Shown piece after piece: positions 24,090 through 32,159 of a stretch of DNA of 42,842 nt (positions are counted from its first letter, which is position 1; every line of letters begins with the position of its first letter). The position numbers and the translations under genes were made by a program. A model generated the notes under the pieces. That model had not been told where the DNA came from, did not search any database, and saw only the letters and a list, made by a program, of their open reading frames with translations. Origin of the DNA: a bacterium (GTDB lineage Bacteria > Bdellovibrionota_C > UBA2361 > RFPC01); assembly GCA_009926305.1 (NCBI GenBank), contig RFPC01000015.1:1-42842 (forward strand). The letters run 5' to 3'.

Positions 24090-25610
24090 ATGCAAACAAG
24101 ACTGAGAATTCTACCGAATGAGAGCCCTCTGCGAATGGAGAGCTCGCCCTTCCTTGAGAGTATGGAGTGGCCTCCATCTGTTGAAGAAGAGCAGCCTAGG
24201 GCTCTGAGAGCGCTTTCAAGAATCATCGACGGTGGACTTTGTCATCGATGTGGATCGTGTATTGGAATTTGCCCCACCAAAGTGCTGGGATTAGATGAAG
24301 AGGAATATCCGACCGTTCAAAATCTCTCTGCCTGTACCGATTGTGACCTTTGCGTAAAGGTGTGTCCCGGCGATGAGTTTAGCTATGAGAATGAATTTCG
24401 CGAAAAATTTGGTCGGACTCCGAGTTTGGACGAAACTCACGGTGAATTTCAGGCGGCCATGCTTGCTCATGCCAGTGAGCAATCGCTTCGTGAGTCTTCA
24501 ACGAGCGGAGGGCTCGTTACGGCGCTTTTGATTCACCTGCTGAAGACAGGGAAGATTGATGGAGCTGTGGTTATTGAATCTGATGAAGGGCATCTTTGGA
24601 AAGGGAAGCCCGTAATTGCTCGGACAGAGGACGAGTTACTGCGAGCTACAAAATCGAAATATGCAATCAGTCCGACCAATCAAGTCTTCGAAGAAATACT
24701 TCGTATCCCAGGTCGCTATGCACTTGTTGGTTTGCCGTGTCAGATTCATGGGTTTGAGAAAGCAGCAAAGCTTCAAGAAGCACTCCGTGAGCGAATAGTG
24801 CTCACTATTGGATTGTTCTGTCACGCCGCGATCGAACACGAAGCTTTTCGCATCATTTGGGAGTCCCTTGGAGAAAAGACCTCTGGGGCGAGGAGATTTA
24901 TCTCCCGTATAGGGAAGCATCCAGGAGCTCCACACCTTCAATACGAAGATGGAAGCACCTATCCCGTCTATTTTGGTTCGAAGAAGGGGTTTCGCCCCTC
25001 TTCGATGGAAATGATTAACATCTTGTATCGACTCTATACGCCCTCTCGATGCCTAACCTGTTTTGATGGTCTTTCAGAGTTTGCGGATATTGCCGTTGGT
25101 GATCCATGGATGGCGCCTCCTGAGGATGACATTCAATTTTCGGATGGATGGAGCTTTGCTTTGATCAGAACCGATCGAGGTAGGGAGGCTGTTCAGTCAG
25201 CAGAAAGAACACAGGACATCTCATGTCGAACGTTAACGCACGCTGAAGCCATGAGTTGTAACAAGCAAATGGTGACTGAAAAACGCTGGCGAGCTTTTAG
25301 AGTGATCGAAACTCATCGACGTCAGGGGAAGAGTATTCCAAATTATGGGAGAACGACTAAGCATTTTCCCCGACACTCTGGACTTCAGTTTATAGAGACC
25401 GAGCTTCATATGCTCACTCATATTGCCTGTTTTCTTCCCTCCATCAGAGGCAAGATGCTTCGATTTTTCCTTGGAAATGGCGGTTATACGCTTTTATGGC
25501 TGAACAATAAGCGTCGTGGTTTGAAGTTCTTCATAAGAGATTTTGTAGCTCGTTTGAGAAGAAGAATTTTCGGAAGAAACGTCTCGGAGGATAGTGTTGT
25601 ATCACCATAG
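24090..25610 (+). CDS. FrhB/FdhB-like iron-sulfur flavoprotein (F420 hydrogenase beta-subunit family)
   Basis: Two 4Fe-4S motifs lie near the N-terminus: CHRCGSCIGIC (C51, C54, C57, C61) and CTDCDLCVKVC (C82, C85, C88, C92). The FrhB N-domain follows (STSGGLVTALLIHLLKTGKI) and then the C-domain (KYAISPTNQVFEEI, VGLPCQIHGFEKA, RCLTCFDGLSEFADIAVGDP). These proteins pass electrons through FAD and Fe-S clusters. Many bacterial members are found in polysaccharide or lipid loci rather than with hydrogenase subunits, as here. The start is uncertain (ATG 24090, 24135 or 24162; none has a strong binding site). It overlaps the next gene and heads a four- or five-gene operon. Confidence 0.88.
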   Translation: MQTRLRILPNESPLRMESSPFLESMEWPPSVEEEQPRALRALSRIIDGGLCHRCGSCIGICPTKVLGLDEEEYPTVQNLSACTDCDLCVKVCPGDEFSYENEFREKFGRTPSLDETHGEFQAAMLAHASEQSLRESSTSGGLVTALLIHLLKTGKIDGAVVIESDEGHLWKGKPVIARTEDELLRATKSKYAISPTNQVFEEILRIPGRYALVGLPCQIHGFEKAAKLQEALRERIVLTIGLFCHAAIEHEAFRIIWESLGEKTSGARRFISRIGKHPGAPHLQYEDGSTYPVYFGSKKGFRPSSMEMINILYRLYTPSRCLTCFDGLSEFADIAVGDPWMAPPEDDIQFSDGWSFALIRTDRGREAVQSAERTQDISCRTLTHAEAMSCNKQMVTEKRWRAFRVIETHRRQGKSIPNYGRTTKHFPRHSGLQFIETELHMLTHIACFLPSIRGKMLRFFLGNGGYTLLWLNNKRRGLKFFIRDFVARLRRRIFGRNVSEDSVVSP

Positions 25611-26421
25611 TGCGCCAGCGGTCAGTGACACTCAAAGCGAGGCATATCGCTTCGTGCAGCAGATATTTAAGCACTCGCCCTTGAAACGCGAGAAGTTTCG
25701 AATGCTACAAAAATGCCTGCCATCAGAGCTCTCAGGGAAGAACCTATGTGATATTGGCGGAGATAGCGGAGTAGTAAGTTTTAAATTAAGGCAGCTGGGC
25801 GGAGAATGGTCCAGTCTAGATCTCATTGACGAAGCCGTAGAATCAATTCGCATGATGGTTGGAGAGCGAGTTTTTAAATTAGAGGCTGAGCGGCTTCCCC
25901 TCGCTGATAAAAGCATGGATTATATTCTCGTTGTAGATATGTTGGAGCATGTAAAAGATGATAAGGCCTTTGTCTCTGAGATAGACCGTGTTCTGAAAGA
26001 TAGCGGAGAGTTAATCGTTAACGTTCCGAACCCCAAAAATGGTATTCTCCGTTGGTTCCGTCATCAGATTGGGCAAACGGACGAGGCTCATGGGCATCTT
26101 CGCCCAGGTTATACTGGTGAACAGCTAACAGAGCTCTTAGCACCTCACTTTGATATTACTCGATCATACAGCTACTCGCGCCTTTTTGCCCAGTTGGTTG
26201 ATACCGTAATCAATGGGGGGTTGACGTTACTAAAGGCAGCCAAGGGCGGAAAGAAAGGAAACCTCGTGACCCCAAGCACCCTGCAAAGAGCCAAGAAGAA
26301 CTCCCTGATTCTCGGTTTGGTAGGCCCGCTCCTTTCCATGGCTATTGTACTCGATACACTCTTTCCATTTACTCATGGTGGGATGTTAATTGTAAAAGCA
26401 AAACGACGAGTAAAATTCTAA
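25594..26421 (+). CDS. SAM-dependent class I methyltransferase
   Basis: A 275-residue protein with a Rossmann methyltransferase core. Motif I is LCDIGGDSGVVSFKL near residues 50-64, an acidic end of strand 2 follows, and then LPLADKSMDYILVVDMLEHV and DRVLKDSGELIVNVPNP (motifs II-III). A C-terminal hydrophobic segment (LILGLVGPLLSMAIVLDTLF) could associate with the membrane. The start is GTG 25594 or, better spaced from GGAGG, TTG 25597; both overlap the end of the FrhB-like gene, showing translational coupling. The substrate is unknown. Core resemblance is to family-11/25-type methyltransferases found in glycan and lipid loci. Confidence 0.86.
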   Translation: MLYHHSAPAVSDTQSEAYRFVQQIFKHSPLKREKFRMLQKCLPSELSGKNLCDIGGDSGVVSFKLRQLGGEWSSLDLIDEAVESIRMMVGERVFKLEAERLPLADKSMDYILVVDMLEHVKDDKAFVSEIDRVLKDSGELIVNVPNPKNGILRWFRHQIGQTDEAHGHLRPGYTGEQLTELLAPHFDITRSYSYSRLFAQLVDTVINGGLTLLKAAKGGKKGNLVTPSTLQRAKKNSLILGLVGPLLSMAIVLDTLFPFTHGGMLIVKAKRRVKF

Positions 26422-26445
26422 GAGCATTGTAGGTAGAAGAGCTGA

Positions 26446-27657
26446 ATGAGTGAGAGTCAGATTGCTATCGTAGGAGGAGGAATCTTCGGCACTGCAGCTG
26501 CTGAGGCGCTGGCTCGTGTAGGGTACTCAGTTGCACTATATGAGCGAGGCTCTCTTCACCATGCGACCTCAAATAATAGTCATCAGATAATTCATGGTGG
26601 ATTACGGTATCTCCAGCAATGTGATTTTAGAAGATTAGCCCGTTCACTAGCCGCAAAAAATTATTGTCTGGAAAATCTCAGTGAGTACGTAGCTCCCTTG
26701 AGGTGTGCGCTCGGTATTTCAGGGCGTGGCATGAAGCGAGCGAGTATATTAGCGACTGCAGGTATCGGGTATGGATTTATCTCAACCCTATTCGGATTTC
26801 CTACGGAATGGAATGGAATTGCTTCCAAAGAACAGTTGGCGCTCAATCAGTTTTTCAAAAATTGTAAAGAAAAGAAGTTCTTTCAGTGGAGTGACGCTCG
26901 CATTCTTAACCCCTCCGAGCTAGCGGCGCATCTGGTCCGTAGTTTTATTGATTGCGGCGGAGTCGTTCATGAGAATCAGGAGGTAGTTTCCATTCAGCAG
27001 GAAGCTGATGAGTACGTCCTGCAGATAGCAGACGGACGCAAGAAGAGAGCGAATCTCATAATTCTTTGTCTTGGACCGTGGGCGAATTGTATTGAGCTTC
27101 CAGTGCCTCTTCAGCATGATGTAGAAAACTGGGCGCTCGCTTTTAACCTGGTGCTTCACCGCAATTTAGTGGGAGAGAATGCTCTCGGTTTTGAATCCGC
27201 GGATACTCGCCAAATCTTGTTTTTTAGTCCTCGGGGAGTAAGGGTACAGGATAATGGCAGTATAAACGGGACTGAATTACACACTGCTGTCGGCACCTGG
27301 TATATCCCCTGTACGGAGCAAGGGAATGAGCCGCTTCGTGTCCCCGATTCTCACGTAGAACAAGCTCTACAAGAGATAAATAGAACATTAGCTCCTCAGC
27401 AGCCGTTACATCAGTCAGACATAGCGCGTGTAGAATGTGGAGTTCTTCCAGTTCGCAGATTTTGTGGAGATGTGCCACAGTTTTTTGGGAGTGATCGTAT
27501 AATAACGAATGCAGGAATAGCGTCTGTCCTCAGTACAAAGTATACGACATTTTCTCAAACTGCCGAGGAGCTTGTAGAATGGGTATCACGACATCCGAAA
27601 GTGATGACTCCGAAAAAGCATGAAGGTGTAGGAGAGAGAGGAGAGGAAAGAGTATGA
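26446..27657 (+). CDS. FAD-dependent oxidoreductase, GlpD-like (DAO family)
   Basis: The N-terminal FAD-binding motif is IAIVGGGIFGTAAAEALARV with the dinucleotide-binding Glu in YERGSLHHATS. The stretch ATSNNSHQIIHGGLRYLQQC closely mirrors the glycerol-3-phosphate dehydrogenase signature (SSRSSKLIHGGLRYL). The late FAD contact is near IITNAGIASVLSTKYTTFSQ. At 403 residues it lacks the C-terminal domain of full-length GlpD (about 500). So it is a GlpD-like oxidase of a glycerol-phosphate-like or other alpha-hydroxy substrate; exact activity is unknown. It starts 24 bases after the methyltransferase and overlaps the lipoprotein gene by ATGA. Confidence 0.85.
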   Translation: MSESQIAIVGGGIFGTAAAEALARVGYSVALYERGSLHHATSNNSHQIIHGGLRYLQQCDFRRLARSLAAKNYCLENLSEYVAPLRCALGISGRGMKRASILATAGIGYGFISTLFGFPTEWNGIASKEQLALNQFFKNCKEKKFFQWSDARILNPSELAAHLVRSFIDCGGVVHENQEVVSIQQEADEYVLQIADGRKKRANLIILCLGPWANCIELPVPLQHDVENWALAFNLVLHRNLVGENALGFESADTRQILFFSPRGVRVQDNGSINGTELHTAVGTWYIPCTEQGNEPLRVPDSHVEQALQEINRTLAPQQPLHQSDIARVECGVLPVRRFCGDVPQFFGSDRIITNAGIASVLSTKYTTFSQTAEELVEWVSRHPKVMTPKKHEGVGERGEERV

Positions 27658-28037
27658 AACAGAGAAAAGCAAAAACTCGATGCTGGGGATTGAGAGGATG
27701 GGCAGTTGCTACTCTTATTCTGTTTTCGGCATGTAGTCTTGCGCAGTCTTCTGATCGAGAGATCCGTTCTTATGAGGAATGCATTGAGGCTGGATTTCCA
27801 ATGATGAAGAGTATGCCTCCGAAGTGCTCCTCTGGTGATGGTAGGGTGTTTACCCGTGGGATTGCAGTTCCCCATCAAGTTCCTTCCATTCAGGAGAAAG
27901 ACCCTACACGTCCTTCCGATAAGAGAGTGTGCCAGAATAGGTGTGGTAACGGGCGGTGTGAAGAAATGGTATGCCAAGCCATTGGATGTCCGTGTGCTGA
28001 AACCCCTGTTACCTGTCCACAAGATTGCGCAAGATAA
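27654..28037 (+). CDS. Cys-rich small lipoprotein
   Basis: This 127-residue protein has a signal peptide and lipobox LFSAC (Cys27). A short conserved-looking module follows, SYEECIEAGFPMMKSMPPKC. At the C-terminus is a dense cysteine cluster, CQNRCGNGRCEEMVCQAIGC then CAETPVTCPQDC, suggesting several disulfides in the periplasm or on the cell surface. No enzymatic motif is visible. It overlaps the GlpD-like gene by four bases and so belongs to that operon. The function is unknown. Confidence 0.8.
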   Translation: MKQRKAKTRCWGLRGWAVATLILFSACSLAQSSDREIRSYEECIEAGFPMMKSMPPKCSSGDGRVFTRGIAVPHQVPSIQEKDPTRPSDKRVCQNRCGNGRCEEMVCQAIGCPCAETPVTCPQDCAR

Positions 28038-28066
28038 AGTCAGTCCGTTCGGAAGTACGTATCTAG

Positions 28067-28846
28067 ATGAACTACCTGTTTCTATTTCAAGCAGAGTGTG
28101 CCGAAGAGGAGGGCAAGTATACTACGGCAGTCGTTTCTGGTGAGCGACTCAGGTATGTCTCCGATTTGCATGCAATGGAGCTCGGAGACGAGTTTCCAGT
28201 CATCATAGAATCGTTCGGTATTGCCAAAGCACGATGTGAGCGGATAACGAGCAGCGAAATATCTTTTTGTCTTTTTGATCGGACAGAGCAAGCACCGTCT
28301 TATTTGCCAGTCACGTTATTGCAAGGGATCTGTCGCCCGCAGACATTGAAGAAGGTTCTTCAATGTGCTGCCATGTTTCGGATAGAGAAAGTAATCTTCT
28401 TCCCGAGCGTCTTAGGCGAGAAAAGTTATCGGCAGTCAAAGATGTTTCAATATCGGAGGCAACAAGCTGAGCTTGTGAAAGGCGCTGAACAGGTTGGTAA
28501 TGCATATCTTCCGAAAGTTGAGGTTCTGAATAGTATTACTGAACTCTGGTCAGACCTCTCAGCGTCTTCTGTCCGCATGGTAGGTGAGCCTGGAGCCTCT
28601 TCTTATCTTGTCCGTTCCATCATCACAGCGACTCAAGTGACGAATCAGTTTCCAGAAGGAATTGCTCTCGCAATTGGTCCAGAGGCTGGGTGGGATATCG
28701 AGGAGCTAGAGAGCTTTAAGAGCGCAGACTTTAAAGAGGTCTCAGTAGGTCACGATCATTTCCGAGTCGAGGTAGCGCTTCATGCAATGCTCGGTCAGCT
28801 TCTTCTCTGGAAAGAGGTAGCTGGTTCTTCCTTGATATCTGAGTGA
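28067..28846 (+). CDS. rsmE: RsmE-like 16S rRNA (uracil-1498-N3)-methyltransferase
   Basis: A SPOUT-family methyltransferase of 259 residues. The PUA-like N-domain is followed by the knot region with VTLLQGICRPQTLKKVLQCA, FFPSVLGEKSY, QQAELVKGAEQVGNAYLPKV and the SAM site IALAIGPEAGWDIEELESF. The final conserved FRVEVALHAMLG replaces the common LRTETA, so the gene is a somewhat diverged RsmE. RsmE methylates U1498 in the decoding region of the small subunit. It follows the Cys-rich lipoprotein by 29 bases. Its 3' end overlaps the convergent glycosyltransferase gene by 52 bases. Confidence 0.9.
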   Translation: MNYLFLFQAECAEEEGKYTTAVVSGERLRYVSDLHAMELGDEFPVIIESFGIAKARCERITSSEISFCLFDRTEQAPSYLPVTLLQGICRPQTLKKVLQCAAMFRIEKVIFFPSVLGEKSYRQSKMFQYRRQQAELVKGAEQVGNAYLPKVEVLNSITELWSDLSASSVRMVGEPGASSYLVRSIITATQVTNQFPEGIALAIGPEAGWDIEELESFKSADFKEVSVGHDHFRVEVALHAMLGQLLLWKEVAGSSLISE

Positions 28847-30039
28847 ACGCCGTCGTAGAGTCGATTCAGCTTTCTCTCAAAGACCTCAAAGGTATACTTC
28901 TCTTCTGCCAGTTTTCGCGCATTTGTACTGATCTCATCTCTGCGAGTTCTTGATGTGAGCAGAGTATCAAGCGCTTCACCAAACTCATCGGGTCTTGGCT
29001 CTGCTAATTGCGCTACCTCATCTGTTAAAACTTGGGTGTGAGTCGGAAGTTTTGTTGCAAGTAGCGGGATGCCTGCATGGAGATAAGAGTAGACCTTCAT
29101 CGGCGTATTGTTTCCAAGCGTTCGAGGCGAGGTTAAAATGTCAGCTTGCATGAGGTAGGCAGAGAGCATTGCTACGGGGCGTGGGCCAAGAAGTTGTGCC
29201 CGTTTGCTTGGAATCTCCAGTCTCAGAATCTTTTCTCTGTACGCTGTAATATGTCTATCAGTTCCTCCAATAATGAGAAGATAAGCATTTGGATGTTTCA
29301 AATGTACATGAGCAAACCCCTCTATGAGAAGATCGATGCCCTGGTATTTTTCGAGATTCCCAACATAAAGAATAATGCTCGCATCATCTGGTATGTCTGC
29401 CTCTCTTCTGAGGTCCGGTTCATCGCTAGCTAGAGAGCTGTCAGTAGCTGGATCTGTAGAATGATTGTAATCGAGAAGTGAGATATCGGGGAGTATTTGC
29501 GTTCTTTTCGAACCACCGGACTCTGCGAGAATCGCAAGGGCATCACAGACTGGAACAACGGCAACACTATTGCGTATTGCCAGATTTTCAAGCCACTGCA
29601 ACAGAGGCTCCAAGAATTTACACCACGGCATTTTCTCAATAATCTGGAGTGAGAGACTTGAATCCATGTCGTAAATATAGGGAATTCCTAAAGCCCACTT
29701 GATGACGAGCGCCATAAATACGGATTCTTCTACCGCATGGATGAGTTCAAACTGGTCATTTCGATTTTTCCAAAGCGCCTTGAGGATAGCACCGAAGAAA
29801 AACAGGTCGGTATAGAGCTTCTTGAGCGAGAAGCCTGGTTGGATATTCGAGAGCGCTGGAATTGGAGAGACTCGAACATGGGACACATTCGGAATTGGTA
29901 CGTCTGTACCCTCTTGATAGGTCATAAGGGTGACGCGAACATCGTGTCGTCTCGCGATCACTTCAGAAGCAAGGCGAACCGCGATTGGCGTGCCGCGCTC
30001 TTGGTAAAATGGTTGTGGAGCAAGAAATAGGATCTTCAT
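28795..30039 (-). CDS. GT4-type glycosyltransferase
   Basis: 414 residues with a GT-B fold. The acceptor-side N-terminal glycine-type loop is LAPQPFYQERGTPIAVRLAS, the interior strand is YIYDMDSS, and the nucleotide-sugar C-domain has ILYVGNLEKYQGIDLLIEGF, LLIIGG and the EX7E region PRTLGNNTPMKVYSYLHAGI. This matches retaining family 4 enzymes (phosphatidylinositol- or polysaccharide-type). The acceptor and donor sugars cannot be told. It is convergent with rsmE and shares 52 bases with its 3' end. Together with the methyltransferase and GlpD-like genes it hints at a glycan or glycolipid locus. Confidence 0.9.
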   Translation of the reverse strand: MKILFLAPQPFYQERGTPIAVRLASEVIARRHDVRVTLMTYQEGTDVPIPNVSHVRVSPIPALSNIQPGFSLKKLYTDLFFFGAILKALWKNRNDQFELIHAVEESVFMALVIKWALGIPYIYDMDSSLSLQIIEKMPWCKFLEPLLQWLENLAIRNSVAVVPVCDALAILAESGGSKRTQILPDISLLDYNHSTDPATDSSLASDEPDLRREADIPDDASIILYVGNLEKYQGIDLLIEGFAHVHLKHPNAYLLIIGGTDRHITAYREKILRLEIPSKRAQLLGPRPVAMLSAYLMQADILTSPRTLGNNTPMKVYSYLHAGIPLLATKLPTHTQVLTDEVAQLAEPRPDEFGEALDTLLTSRTRRDEISTNARKLAEEKYTFEVFERKLNRLYDGVHSDIKEEPATSFQRRS

Positions 30040-30229
30040 ATGTAACTTAAGGAGGATAGCAGCTTGCCTGCCATCTGTCGCTTTTCCACTGTATTTTTCG
30101 CCTAACGAAACATCATTATGAAATTCAACCGATAAATAATTGATCTTACAGTGAATCCTTGTCGCGTATTGAGGAATCTAACACTATGGTGAGAGATCTT
30201 CGAACAAGGAATACTGGAAAAGAAGCAAA

Positions 30230-30811
30230 ATGGCAGAAGAAGACGAAGAAGAAGGAACCGAGGGAGAAGGTGGAGCAGAGGCACCCGAGGGAAAGAAAAA
30301 GAGCAAGTTGCTCTTGATCATCATTGTTGCTGTCGTTCTCCTCTTAGGTGGTGGTGGAGCTGCATTTTTCCTTATGAGTGGTGGAGACACCCCAGAGGGG
30401 GAAGAAGTTGAGGAGGAGCAGGTAACGATTACCTACGGGACTGTGGAGATGAAGCCGTTCATCATTAATCTCGCTGATAACCGGAGTTATCTCAAAACAA
30501 TATTGCTTCTCGAATATGAACCTACTCTTGTTGGAGAACTACCAGAGCAAGATGAGGAAGCGCCAGTAAGTCCAAATTCTGGCGAGAGGGCACCACTAGC
30601 CGGGAATCTGCCTGGGAAGTTGCGGGTTCGTGAGCCAATGATTCGAGACGCTGTTCTTACGCTTATTTCGAATAAGCGCCGAGAAGATTTAATTAGCTCT
30701 GAAGGTAAAGAGATTCTTAAAGAAGAGCTCCTTGAAGTCATTAACGATGCAGGTGGGCTTGAAGATGCAGCTATCATAGCAGTTTACTTCATAGACTTTA
30801 TCATTCAGTAA
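30230..30811 (+). CDS. fliL: FliL, flagellar basal-body associated protein
   Basis: FliL supports stator function of the flagellar motor. A short acidic, low-complexity N-terminus (EEDEEEGTEGEG) precedes a single membrane helix (about 26-48). The periplasmic domain starts ITYGTVEMKPFIINLADNRS and carries the stretch YLKTILLLEYEP, ending DAAIIAVYFIDFIIQ. An insert of about 30 residues (QDEEAPVSPNSGERAPLAGN) interrupts the usual domain. fliL normally lies beside fliM and fliN; here it is isolated between a glycosyltransferase and the threonine operon. GGAA lies upstream of the ATG. Confidence 0.86.
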   Translation: MAEEDEEEGTEGEGGAEAPEGKKKSKLLLIIIVAVVLLLGGGGAAFFLMSGGDTPEGEEVEEEQVTITYGTVEMKPFIINLADNRSYLKTILLLEYEPTLVGELPEQDEEAPVSPNSGERAPLAGNLPGKLRVREPMIRDAVLTLISNKRREDLISSEGKEILKEELLEVINDAGGLEDAAIIAVYFIDFIIQ

Positions 30812-30823
30812 GCTGACTTGTTC

Positions 30824-32155
30824 TTACGAAGATAAGAGGCACTCTTTGAGCTTCGCAAATGAAGGCGGGAGTGCTGTAAACTGCTTCTCCTTCTGAAATA
30901 TTGTTCTTACTGATTCCGGCATCGGTGGCAGGGTTCCGCAGGTTTCTTCTACTGTGTCGGAAAATTTTATTGGATGGGCAGTCCCAAGAGCAATAACAAC
31001 TTCAGATTCGCCATTCGCTAACTGAACGCACTGTTTCTCGAGGTATTCGCGAGCTGCTGATATTGCTACAGCAGTATGAGGTTCTGTGAGATATGACCAT
31101 TGCTCAAGGCACTTTTTCATCTCTGCTCGAGTTGTCTGGTCGTCAAATGCAAAGCCTAATATTTCTTGAGAGAGACCTGTATGCTCTCCCTGATAAAGAG
31201 CATCCAGCCTTTCAAAGTTGCTCGGATTGCCGACATCCATAGCATTTGAAATCGTACTCTTTGCCGGTCGCGGTTTAAAGGAGCCGCTTTGTAAATAGCG
31301 AGGGAGCGTGTCGTTTACATTTGTGGCTGAAATGAGATGTTTGATAGGAGCCCCCATTTTCTTTGCGAACACGCCTGCTGTGATGTTTCCAAGATTGCCA
31401 CTCGGGACAGAGAAGGAAACCGGGATTTTTTGAGGGCTGCCCGCTGAATACATCGTGCTGAGGGCATACAGATAATAGAAGGTTTGAGGTATGAGTCGAG
31501 CAATATTTATGGAGTTTGCCGAAGAGAGATTTTTTCTCTCTTGTAGCTCATTATCAAGAAATGCTTCTTTTACCATCCGTTGGCAGTCATCAAAGGTGCC
31601 CTCGACTCTATATGCTTCAACATTCCCTGCGTTCGTTGTCAATTGTCGCTCTTGAATCTCAGTAACGCCTCCATGAGGATAGAGAATTGATACCGTGATC
31701 CCCGGAACATTAAGAAATCCATCCGCGACTGCTCCACCGGTATCTCCTGAGGTCGCAACGAGAATATGAAGTGGATTGTCTTTTTGCTTAACGAACCAAC
31801 CCATCGTCTGAGCCATAAATCGTGCTCCAAAGTCTTTAAAAGCGAGAGATGGCCCATGGAAGAGCTCTAAAACGCTGAGAGAGTCAGAAAGTTTTGTGAT
31901 AGGAGCGGGGAAAGTGAGCGAGTTTTTAATTATGTGATTGATGCCCTCTTTTGAAACCTCATTCTCTACGAAGAGGCTTGTTGTGAGTTCGCCAATTTCT
32001 TGGAGGGAATATTCGGCAATATGTTCGAGAAAGTGGAGAGGGAGCTGAGGAGTCACCTCAGGTAAATAGAGTCCTCCGTCAGGCGCTAACCCTTGAAGAA
32101 TTGCATCCTCGAACGAAACGGGTTGGCAATTTCTGCGTGTGCTCACATATCTCAT
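30824..32155 (-). CDS. thrC: Threonine synthase
   Basis: Fold-type II PLP enzyme converting O-phosphohomoserine to threonine. The N-terminal MRYVSTRRNCQPVSFEDAIL, the PLP lysine in LAFKDFGARFM, the phosphate-binding VATSGDTGGAV and the late conserved ALGTAHPIKF are diagnostic of the bacterial ThrC class with an N-terminal domain. The length (443) is typical. It follows thrA by four bases, so the two are one operon covering aspartate to threonine apart from thrB and asd. The stop lies 12 bases from the convergent fliL stop. Confidence 0.96.
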   Translation of the reverse strand: MRYVSTRRNCQPVSFEDAILQGLAPDGGLYLPEVTPQLPLHFLEHIAEYSLQEIGELTTSLFVENEVSKEGINHIIKNSLTFPAPITKLSDSLSVLELFHGPSLAFKDFGARFMAQTMGWFVKQKDNPLHILVATSGDTGGAVADGFLNVPGITVSILYPHGGVTEIQERQLTTNAGNVEAYRVEGTFDDCQRMVKEAFLDNELQERKNLSSANSINIARLIPQTFYYLYALSTMYSAGSPQKIPVSFSVPSGNLGNITAGVFAKKMGAPIKHLISATNVNDTLPRYLQSGSFKPRPAKSTISNAMDVGNPSNFERLDALYQGEHTGLSQEILGFAFDDQTTRAEMKKCLEQWSYLTEPHTAVAISAAREYLEKQCVQLANGESEVVIALGTAHPIKFSDTVEETCGTLPPMPESVRTIFQKEKQFTALPPSFAKLKECLLSS

Positions 32156-32159
32156 CTTG

